Shown piece after piece: positions 1-5,053 of a stretch of 5,432 nucleotides of DNA. Numbering within the stretch: position 1 is the stretch's first letter; each line of letters opens with the position of its first letter. Made by a program: the position numbers and the translations under genes. Source of the stretch: Bacteroidetes bacterium UBA4408. Lineage in GTDB: Bacteria > Bacteroidota > Bacteroidia > UBA4408. The DNA lies in the NCBI GenBank assembly GCA_002389785.1, contig DGQS01000078.1, forward strand, positions 1-5,432, written 5' to 3'. The notes beneath the pieces are model-generated. The model had not been told where the DNA came from and made no database searches. It saw only the letters and a list, made by a program, of their open reading frames with translations.

Positions 1-1419
1 AAACAATTTTTTGTTGGGATCAATTTTTTCAACGCTGCTTTGCTCGGTAAGTTCTGTAGCAGTAGCTTGCTTGTTACCTTGGGTAAATTTTGAAATAGAA
101 AAACTAGGAATAGCAGGAGAAAGCTTTGGCTTTAGTTCTTTCGCAGGAAGCGCTTCAGGTATTGGCTTGGTGTTTATGTTTTCAGTTTTAACTGAAGCAT
201 TGTCAGTGGTATTGGGAGCAATGGGAGTAGTTGGAGCTACAGAAGGAGCGTTATTTGCAGGAGTTGTAACCGCAGCCTTTTGCTCTATACCATCATTTTT
301 TTTTTCAGCCTCGGGGCTGTTTTTCAGTAATTGTTGACTACATAATTGCATTAAACTCAGCTCGACCAGCAAGCGCTGATTTTTGCTGGCTTTGTACTTG
401 TAGTCGGCATTGTTTAAAGTGTTGAGCCCATTTATTAAAAACACGAGCGAACATTTTTGAGTTTGTTCTTTGTATTTTTCGCGAATGGTAGTACCAACCT
501 CCAACAATTGCAATGTGGCGCTATCCTTGCTTACCAGCAAATTGCGGTAATGTTCGGCAAGTCCATTTATAAAATTATGGCCATCAAAACCATTGTTAAG
601 CACTTCATTATACAAGAGCAAACTTTCGGAAATATTCTCGGCCAAAATAAAATCGGTCATTTTAAAATAGTAATCGTAATCTAAAATATTCAGGTTGTCG
701 ATTACTGCTTTGTAAGTGATGCTATTGCCGGCGAAACTTACAATTTGATCAAACATACTTAAGGCATCACGCAAGGCACCATCTGCCTTTTGAGCAATGA
801 TGTGCAAACCATCCGTTTCGGCAGTAATGTTTTCGCTTTTGGCAATAAAGGCTAGGTGATTAGCGATGTCTTCAATTTGAATACGGTTAAAATCAAATAT
901 CTGACAACGCGATAAAATAGTTGGAATAATTTTGTGCTTTTCAGTAGTTGCTAAAATAAATATAGCGTGTGCAGGCGGCTCTTCCAAGGTCTTCAAAAAT
1001 GCATTAAAGGCCTGGTTACTCAACATGTGCACCTCGTCAATAATGTATATCTTAAACTGTCCGAGTTGTGGTGCAAAACGCACCTGATCTACCAAATTTC
1101 GTATATCGTCAACCGAGTTATTTGATGCAGCATCGAGTTCGTGCACATTCATCGATTGCCCATTGTTAAACGATACACAACTTTCGCAAGTATCGCAAGC
1201 TTCAACTTGCTCGGTTAAGTTAAAACAGTTGATGGTTTTGGCAAGAATTCGGGCACAGGTAGTTTTACCAACACCACGCGGACCGCAAAATAAAAATGCC
1301 TGTGCCAAGTGCTTGTTTTTAATGGCATTTTGTAGGGTATTGGTAATATGCATTTGCCCAACCACCGTATGAAAGGTAGCCGGGCGATACTTACGAGCCG
1401 ATACGATAAACTGGTCCAT
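1..1419 (-). CDS. dnaX: DNA polymerase III subunit tau/gamma (DnaX), C-terminus cut by the window edge
   Basis: This is the ATPase subunit of the clamp loader, which loads the beta sliding clamp onto primed DNA and, as tau, ties the polymerase cores to the helicase. The frame is open from ATG at 1419 (MDQFIVSARKYRP) to the left edge, giving 473 visible residues with no stop. Visible motifs: Walker A GPRGVGKT (46-53); four zinc-binding cysteines C65, C75, C78, C81; Walker B IYIIDEVH (124-131); LKTLEEPP (142-149); the SRC motif with the likely arginine finger (170-172); sensor 2 GALRDALS (214-221). The collar domain ends near YKYKASKNQRLLVEL (341-355) and MQLC (357-360). From about residue 366 a P/A/T/K-rich linker begins, typical before the tau-specific C-terminus, which is outside the window. 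Ten A bases encode residues 372-375 and may produce a short gamma form (separate entry). The gene is 232 bp downstream of the sigma gene and probably has its own promoter. Identity is essentially certain. Confidence 0.97.
   Translation of the reverse strand, partial: MDQFIVSARKYRPATFHTVVGQMHITNTLQNAIKNKHLAQAFLFCGPRGVGKTTCARILAKTINCFNLTEQVEACDTCESCVSFNNGQSMNVHELDAASNNSVDDIRNLVDQVRFAPQLGQFKIYIIDEVHMLSNQAFNAFLKTLEEPPAHAIFILATTEKHKIIPTILSRCQIFDFNRIQIEDIANHLAFIAKSENITAETDGLHIIAQKADGALRDALSMFDQIVSFAGNSITYKAVIDNLNILDYDYYFKMTDFILAENISESLLLYNEVLNNGFDGHNFINGLAEHYRNLLVSKDSATLQLLEVGTTIREKYKEQTQKCSLVFLINGLNTLNNADYKYKASKNQRLLVELSLMQLCSQQLLKNSPEAEKKNDGIEQKAAVTTPANNAPSVAPTTPIAPNTTDNASVKTENINTKPIPEALPAKELKPKLSPAIPSFSISKFTQGNKQATATELTEQSSVEKIDPNKKLF
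296..319 (-). other. A10 slippery run with adjacent upstream hairpin inside dnaX (candidate gamma-forming slippage site)
   Basis: On the coding strand ten consecutive A (305 down to 296) span codons 372-375 (GAA AAA AAA AAT). Immediately before them lies a perfect 5-bp hairpin, CAGCC-CCGA-GGCTG (319-306). With one A added, or with a -1 ribosomal shift, the frame reads Lys then TGA, ending the protein at residue 375. With one A lost it reads Met-Met-Val-TAG, ending at residue 377. Both products would keep the whole ATPase and collar core and lose the linker and tail, as gamma does. What I see is the run, the hairpin and the stops. That dnaX makes gamma by slippage is known for T. thermophilus (A9 run) and E. 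coli; that it happens here is inference. Confidence 0.6.
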
Positions 1420-1441
1420 TAATTTTTACAATTACTGAGGG

Positions 1442-1449
1442 CAAATATA
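1442..1449 (-). promoter_or_regulatory. Bacteroidota-type -7 box of the likely dnaX promoter
   Basis: The coding strand reads TATATTTG, a perfect match to the TAnnTTTG box used by the primary sigma factor of Bacteroidota. It lies 22 bases before the dnaX ATG, so transcription would start only some 10-20 bases ahead of the gene. A TTTG-type -33 box is not evident at the expected spacing, so the promoter is only half supported. The leader before the ATG is A/T-rich (TAAAAATTA) with no Shine-Dalgarno sequence, normal for the phylum. Confidence 0.5.
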
Positions 1450-1537
1450 AAGCAAAAGCGAGTAGATAAAGTAGGATGGGATATTTTGTTGAAAAGAAAA
1501 TTTGAGTTTTTTTGAATTTACTGCCAGCCTTGATTTT

Positions 1538-1580
1538 CCTGCTTGCCGAAACCTTATTTTGAGCAATGACAGGCAGCAGG
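1538..1580. repeat. Imperfect inverted repeat, possible stem-loop after the sigma gene
   Basis: The plus strand reads CCTGCTTGCC at 1538-1547 and GGCAGCAGG at 1572-1580. These pair over nine positions with one bulged T, around a 24-base loop. It lies about 70 bases past the sigma stop codon and could be part of the transcript end, but no T-run follows on the minus strand, so a terminator role is only a guess. Confidence 0.25.
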
Positions 1581-1651
1581 TTTCTTTATGATCTAGCAAA
1601 AAACAAGAATGATCAAATGAGAATTCAACTTCAACTAAAGACTCCAATCGC

Positions 1652-2935
1652 CTAATTTAACAAAGCATGAATTTTATCCTGCAGCATCTTTCTCTCGGGA
1701 ACCGATTGACTAAGCTTCATTGCAGTTTCAAAGTTTTGTTTTGCTTCAACCGTATTCAATAATTGCGCATTAATTTCGCCCAATAGACTATGATACAGAT
1801 AAAAGTTGTGTAATTTTTTATCCTCTCCAAGCATTGTCAAATGTTGCTTTGCAGCTAATGCTCCTTCCACTTGAAGCAGTGCCACTACCTTATTCAACTC
1901 AGCCACCGGAGAAGGTGCAATTTTGCAAAGCCAATGGTATAAATCTAAAATTCTAAGCCAATTTGTTTTTGCAAAATTGGGAGCAATGCAATGCTCGTAT
2001 GCTATTGCAGCCTCTAAATGGTAGGAAGTAATGGCATCCCCAAAAGCAGCTTGGTTCATATACTCATTGCCGCTTGCTATCAGTTCAAAATTCCAGGTGC
2101 TGCGATCTTGCATAGGCAATAGAATTATTTCTCCTGTTGCAGAAATTCTACTATCGCTGCGTGCTGCATGAAAACACATCAAAGCCATTAAGGCATAACA
2201 TTCTGGCAATTGGGTGCTTTTATTTTCGAGTAGCAATTTACAAAGCAACATGGCTTCGTCAATCAAGTCTTTTCTAATAAGTTCGTTTGAATGAGTCGAA
2301 CTATATCCTTCGTTAAACAATAAGTAAATTGAATTTAAAACCGCTTCAGTTCTATTGTGCAATTCTTCGTTTGACGGAATAACGAATTTTATTTTTTGTT
2401 CACGAAAAAACTCTTTCGTTCGGTACAACCTTTTAGAAACGGTATCTTCGGAAGTAAGAAAAGTTTTTGCAATTTCAGCGGTACTAAATCCGCACAGTGT
2501 TTTAAGTATAAGGGTTATTTGATTTTCGGTCGAAATTTCTGCATGACAGCAGGCAAACATCATGCGCAACATATCATCCTGCACCAAATCTTCGTTCCAT
2601 AATTTATCCATTGTACTTGTTAAGGTATACTCCGAAGTGAGTAATATGCGCTCGCTATCGTTAAAATCATAATTGCGTGAATACTTATTTTTTCGCACTA
2701 CATCAATGGCTTTGTTTTTTGCCACTTTGAATAACCAGGCAGATGGATTTTCAGGAACTCCTTTAAATTTCCATAGTTGAATAGCATCCATAAAAGTTTG
2801 TTGCACTACATCTTCGGCAGTTTCCAAATTTTCGGGACCAAATATTTTTGTTAAAACAGAAACCATCTTTCCCGATTCATGCCGGAAAAGATGGTCGGTG
2901 AGTTGATTGATGCTGGCTGGTTTTTCCAAGTTCAA
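1652..2935 (-). CDS. ECF42-type RNA polymerase sigma factor with C-terminal helical extension (COG4941)
   Basis: An extracytoplasmic-function sigma factor of 427 residues that would direct RNA polymerase to a small regulon. Region 2 covers about residues 13-90 (HLFRHESGKMVSVL, AEDVVQQTFMDA, NPSAWLFKVAKNKAIDVVR). Region 4 covers about 118-180 (QDDMLRMMFACCHAEIS, then the helix-turn-helix GFSTAEIAKTFLTSEDTVSKRLYR). The long C-terminal part is the DUF6596/TPR-like extension typical of this group, with NEGYSSTHS (208-216), ALMALMCFHAARSDSR (248-263) and LLPMQDRSTWN (272-282). The total length fits the ECF42 family, far longer than an ordinary ECF factor of under 200 residues. No anti-sigma factor is encoded nearby; in this family the extension itself is thought to control activity. 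The start is TTG: an in-frame stop lies at 2948-2950, no ATG lies between, and the first internal ATG (Met24) would remove conserved residues; TTG at 2929 is the alternative. It follows the YCII gene by 132 bp and is probably the last gene of the module. Confidence 0.92.
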   Translation of the reverse strand: MNLEKPASINQLTDHLFRHESGKMVSVLTKIFGPENLETAEDVVQQTFMDAIQLWKFKGVPENPSAWLFKVAKNKAIDVVRKNKYSRNYDFNDSERILLTSEYTLTSTMDKLWNEDLVQDDMLRMMFACCHAEISTENQITLILKTLCGFSTAEIAKTFLTSEDTVSKRLYRTKEFFREQKIKFVIPSNEELHNRTEAVLNSIYLLFNEGYSSTHSNELIRKDLIDEAMLLCKLLLENKSTQLPECYALMALMCFHAARSDSRISATGEIILLPMQDRSTWNFELIASGNEYMNQAAFGDAITSYHLEAAIAYEHCIAPNFAKTNWLRILDLYHWLCKIAPSPVAELNKVVALLQVEGALAAKQHLTMLGEDKKLHNFYLYHSLLGEINAQLLNTVEAKQNFETAMKLSQSVPERKMLQDKIHALLN

Positions 2936-2941
2936 AAAATC

Positions 2942-2958
2942 GAATAGCTAAGCTACTC
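2942..2958. promoter_or_regulatory. 17-bp imperfect dyad just before the sigma start codon
   Basis: The sequence GAATAGCTAAGCTACTC is symmetric about its central A, with seven of eight base pairs matching. It ends 6 bp from the proposed TTG start of the sigma gene. The centre is too tight to fold as a simple RNA hairpin, so if it means anything it is more likely a binding site for a dimeric regulator. It also contains the in-frame stop that limits the upstream extension of the gene. Chance occurrence in AT-rich DNA is possible. Confidence 0.25.
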
Positions 2959-3067
2959 AAAAACAAGCATAAATTTTAATTCTGCTTTAATCCTACTAAA
3001 ATTAATTACCTGTTGAAAATAGTTTTGAAAATGAAATGCACTTTACAAGCAGGCAGGCAAGGAGGAA

Positions 3068-3415
3068 TTACATTGCAAGTGCTTTAATTTCTCTTACTTC
3101 TACTGTGCCATCGTGCTCTAAAATAGGGCATTCCATCGATATTTCAACGGCTTCTTCATAAGAAGCAGCATGACATAATAGATAACCACCTACCAGTTCT
3201 TTGCCTTCCATATAAGGGCCATCGCTTATGACTTTTTTGGTACCGCTTACCATTTTACCACTATTGGCCAAAGGTTGTGCCCCAATTAATTTACCTTGCT
3301 CTTTTAAATTGCCCATCCACTGCATCCATTTTTGCATGTGTGCCTGCCAATTTTCAGGCGATTGTTGAGCTGTTTGTGCATCGCCACCTCTAAATATTAA
3401 TAAGTATTCTGCCAT
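3068..3415 (-). CDS. YCII-related DGPF-domain protein
   Basis: A small cytoplasmic protein of 115 residues with the YCII ferredoxin-like fold. The frame begins MAEYLLIFRGG, the usual first strand of the family, and carries the signature DGPY at residues 65-68 (DGPF family), followed by the ELVGGYLL strand (73-80) and the helix ASYEEAVEISMECP (84-97). The frame stays open further upstream, but that would overlap the VOC gene and add residues not seen in the family, so ATG at 3415 is preferred. The catalytic function of DGPF proteins is unknown; they are the classical neighbours of ECF42 sigma factors, which is the case here. It starts 13 bp after the VOC stop codon, so the two are almost certainly co-transcribed. 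H82 and H101 are possible active-site residues, but this is not established. Confidence 0.9.
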   Translation of the reverse strand: MAEYLLIFRGGDAQTAQQSPENWQAHMQKWMQWMGNLKEQGKLIGAQPLANSGKMVSGTKKVISDGPYMEGKELVGGYLLCHAASYEEAVEISMECPILEHDGTVEVREIKALAM

Positions 3416-3428
3416 AAATTTTTTATTA

Positions 3429-3809
3429 TTATTTGTTTGAATGTAGTCCAATAGAATTGCCTTCTGTATCAGTAAAAAAGGCCATAAACCCATTAGGACC
3501 TAAACTGGTTTTGGGCATTTTAATTTCTCCACCGGCTTTGGTAACTTTTGCCAGTACAGTCTTTAAATCAGGGTTCGCATTTAAATAAATTTTTGCACCC
3601 GATTTACTGGGCTTATGCATTTTACTTTGGCACAGTCCGCCATTGGCTTTACCGCTTTTTGGTTCGGATGGAAAAAAAGCCATTTGCATACCCATCATTT
3701 CCATTTCGGGCATTTTAATTCCAAAAATAGTTTCGTAAAACTTTTTGGCTCGTTTGATATCTTTCACAGAGATTTCAAACCAATTGAGTGAATTTTCTTT
3801 TGAAGTCAT
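3429..3809 (-). CDS. VOC-superfamily (glyoxalase/bleomycin-resistance fold) protein
   Basis: A 126-residue single-module VOC protein resembling the COG3324 group related to lactoylglutathione lyase. The two beta-alpha-beta-beta-beta halves are visible: LNWFEISVKDIKRAKKFYET into IFG (8-30), and the second half from AKIYLNANPDLKTVLAKV (72-89) to GFMAFFTDTEGNSIGLHS (107-124). Where metal-dependent members usually have Glu in a DPxGN..EL ending, this protein has Gly121, so it may bind no metal or use other ligands. A methionine-rich stretch (six Met between 33 and 43) follows the first helix. The ATG at 3809 gives the normal family N-terminus. It lies 55 bp after the DinB gene with no copy of the repeated promoter element in between, and 13 bp before the YCII gene, so it is read as part of the same transcript. 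Substrate unknown. Confidence 0.9.
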   Translation of the reverse strand: MTSKENSLNWFEISVKDIKRAKKFYETIFGIKMPEMEMMGMQMAFFPSEPKSGKANGGLCQSKMHKPSKSGAKIYLNANPDLKTVLAKVTKAGGEIKMPKTSLGPNGFMAFFTDTEGNSIGLHSNK

Positions 3810-3864
3810 GTCAATACTTTATTATAATGAATACTTGAAACGTTTGTTCTAAAATTATTCAGCC

Positions 3865-4347
3865 TTAGTACTTCATTGCTACTTTTGTATGGTACTTTTT
3901 TAAGAAAGCCATTTGTCCAATATCATAGCTTTCGTGTTGTGCCAAAAAGGCCACAGTACCGCCAAATGTAAAATCGCCAATAGGGCTTTTTAAAGGGCTG
4001 TCAGCTGCTAAATGTTCTTCCGTTACTGTGTTTAACGCTTCTTTTAATAATTCTGAAGCTTTGTTCCATTCTACTTTCACTTCGGCCAAAGTAGGATAGT
4101 TGTCTTTTGGATCAAAGGCTTTAAAATTTTCAAATTTTCCCTCGTACGGATTTTTAGCGGGTTTCCCTAACATAGCGCAAATATTAAAACGTGCCCAAGT
4201 AGTATGAGTAGCCAACCAAATTAATGGATTGTTGTGATCGCTTATTCTTTGATTTGCTTGTTCATCGCTTACACCTTCTATAGCTGCGATAAATAAACGA
4301 CTGTTCATAAGTAATATGATTTCAGCAGGATAAATGGATTTTTTCAT
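3865..4347 (-). CDS. DinB-fold (DinB/YfiT-like) putative metal-dependent protein
   Basis: A 160-residue four-helix-bundle protein of the DinB/YfiT superfamily, whose members include thiol transferases and stress-induced proteins of unknown activity. The first metal-ligand position is H48, in PLIWLATHTTWARFN (41-55). The second helix motif reads AQHESYDIGQMAFLKKY (136-152), where the family usually has H-x3-H before a GQ pair: H138 is present, but the last His position is Asp142. Metal binding by two His and one Asp is possible, or activity may be altered. The ATG at 4347 is followed by the normal family start. It is preceded by one copy of the repeated ECF-like promoter element (4374-4403), 26 bp before the ATG, so it may start a transcript of its own within the module. 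Fold assignment is firm; the reaction cannot be named. Confidence 0.88.
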   Translation of the reverse strand: MKKSIYPAEIILLMNSRLFIAAIEGVSDEQANQRISDHNNPLIWLATHTTWARFNICAMLGKPAKNPYEGKFENFKAFDPKDNYPTLAEVKVEWNKASELLKEALNTVTEEHLAADSPLKSPIGDFTFGGTVAFLAQHESYDIGQMAFLKKYHTKVAMKY

Positions 4348-4373
4348 TTTTATTTTTTAGAGTTTATAGTACA

Positions 4374-4403
4374 ATGACGAACGGATTTTTAAAATTTGGA
4401 CAA
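4374..4403 (-). promoter_or_regulatory. Candidate ECF42 promoter before the DinB gene (repeat copy 1)
   Basis: On the coding strand the element starts TTGTCC (4403-4398) and ends CGTCAT (4379-4374), with 18 bp between. It is nearly identical to the element at 4878-4906. TGTC at -35 and CGTC at -10 fit the ECF42 promoter signature I recall from Streptomyces work (TGTCGA and CGA/TC). The -10 part ends 26 bp before the DinB ATG, leaving a short leader of about 20 bases. The sequence match is seen; its use by the neighbouring sigma factor is inferred. Confidence 0.65.
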
Positions 4404-4421
4404 ACTTTTAAAATTATTTTT

Positions 4422-4859
4422 TTAGTTTCTATAACCCGCACTGCCAAATGCTTCTCCATTACCAGTTTGACAATATTGCCGCAAACTTTCCATGTATCGA
4501 GCCCAAGCAAAACTGCAAATGGCATAAAAATCATCTTGCTCATTCCATCCTTCGTGCGAAAAGCGAACTCGAGTTTTACCCTCATTTTCATCTAATAAAA
4601 AAGTAAGTAGGTTTCCTTTCCATCCATGGTTACTCTCCAAACATTCCCAAACAAGTTTTTCATGCATGTTCATTTCTTTCACTTTCATATCAGGTCCGCC
4701 ATTGGTAGAAAATCGAAATTGAATAATTCCTCCTAAAGCCGCCTCGCCCGATGTTTCAACGGTCCACCAGTTGCGTAAACCACTAATGGTTGTAATTGCT
4801 TCGAATACTTTAGTTTTTGGAACATGAATGTGGAACAAGTGTTTAATTGCGTAGTTCAT
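4422..4859 (-). CDS. AHSA1-like SRPBCC-domain protein
   Basis: A 145-residue protein of the SRPBCC (START/Bet v1-like) superfamily, AHSA1 subgroup, which forms a hydrophobic ligand pocket; in bacteria these small proteins have mostly unknown ligands. Seen: the N-terminal strand and helix HLFHIHVPKTKVFEAITT (7-24), the tryptophan pair in LRNWWT (28-33), the G-rich turn ALGGIIQFRF (41-50), the strand KLVWEC (68-73), TRVRFSHEGW (96-105), and the long C-terminal helix SFAWARYMESLRQYCQTGNG (116-135), which ends with the family's usual ETGxG-like turn. No signal peptide, so cytoplasmic. The ATG at 4859 matches the family start. It is the first gene of the module, 194 bp after the unrelated T9SS gene, and has the second copy of the repeated ECF-like promoter 18 bp before its ATG. 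Confidence 0.9.
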   Translation of the reverse strand: MNYAIKHLFHIHVPKTKVFEAITTISGLRNWWTVETSGEAALGGIIQFRFSTNGGPDMKVKEMNMHEKLVWECLESNHGWKGNLLTFLLDENEGKTRVRFSHEGWNEQDDFYAICSFAWARYMESLRQYCQTGNGEAFGSAGYRN

Positions 4860-4877
4860 TATTTTAAGTTTAAGGTT

Positions 4878-4906
4878 ATGACGAATGGATTTTTAAATTT
4901 GGACAA
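4878..4906 (-). promoter_or_regulatory. Candidate ECF42 promoter before the AHSA1-like gene (repeat copy 2)
   Basis: The coding strand starts TTGTCC (4906-4901) and ends CGTCAT (4883-4878), with 17 bp between. It differs from the copy at 4374-4403 by one substitution and one missing base in the spacer. The -10 part ends 18 bp before the ATG at 4859, so the leader would be very short. As the upstream-most copy it is the likely main promoter of the module. No Bacteroidota TAnnTTTG box is present in the same leader, which favours use by an alternative sigma factor. Confidence 0.65.
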
Positions 4907-4970
4907 GAATTCATTTTTTTTGAAAGCTTTTTTAATCTGAAAAACAAATTCACAACTAAATTATTTTCTT

Positions 4971-4988
4971 GCCAAATTTTGTTTTGGC
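4971..4988. repeat. Perfect 6-bp inverted repeat between the T9SS gene and the module
   Basis: GCCAAA (4971-4976) and TTTGGC (4983-4988) flank a 6-base loop. It lies about 65 bases after the stop of the T9SS gene and could help end that transcript before the ECF42 module, but the bases following it on the minus strand are A-rich rather than a T-run. A second, weaker stem (TGCCG 4992-4996 with CGGCA 5014-5018) is next to it. Confidence 0.3.
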
Positions 4989-5053
4989 TGATGCCGCACC
5001 AATGGCACTTATTCGGCAAAAAATTCCAATAGAATACAGCTTGAAAAACTTGT

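Larger units (their letters stand above)
1420..1651. other. Intergenic region between the sigma gene and dnaX
   Basis: These 232 AT-rich bases hold the dnaX -7 box near their left end and an imperfect inverted repeat at 1538-1580. A 71-codon reading frame crosses the region on the minus strand, but it runs through the promoter box and shows no recognisable domain, so I do not call it a gene. I see no RNA gene and no clear intrinsic terminator with a U-tract after the sigma gene. Confidence 0.5.

Noticed and set aside
306..324. Plus-strand hairpin followed by five T, resembling an intrinsic terminator
   Set aside because: It lies inside dnaX and no plus-strand gene leads into it. The same hairpin makes more sense as part of the minus-strand slippage site.
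11..337. Plus-strand open frame of 108 codons with hydrophobic stretches
   Set aside because: It is the antisense of the low-complexity P/A/T linker of dnaX, which is clearly coding on the minus strand. The hydrophobicity is a by-product of that composition.
1432..1647. Minus-strand open frame of 71 codons between the sigma gene and dnaX
   Set aside because: It has no recognisable domain and runs through the dnaX -7 box to within 13 bp of the dnaX ATG, so it is best explained as intergenic DNA.
3416..3493. Longer N-terminus for the YCII protein
   Set aside because: The extension overlaps the end of the VOC gene, and the family start MAEYLLIF lies at the internal ATG at 3415.
4374..4595. Plus-strand open frame of 73 codons beginning inside the repeated element
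   Set aside because: It is antisense to the AHSA1-like gene. Its apparent start is the reverse complement of the CGTCAT box, not a real start codon.
4374..4906. The two 29-30 bp repeats as remnants of a CRISPR array or insertion-sequence ends
   Set aside because: There are only two copies, in direct orientation, separated by a complete gene, and each is placed at promoter distance from an ATG. No transposase, target duplication or regular spacers are present.
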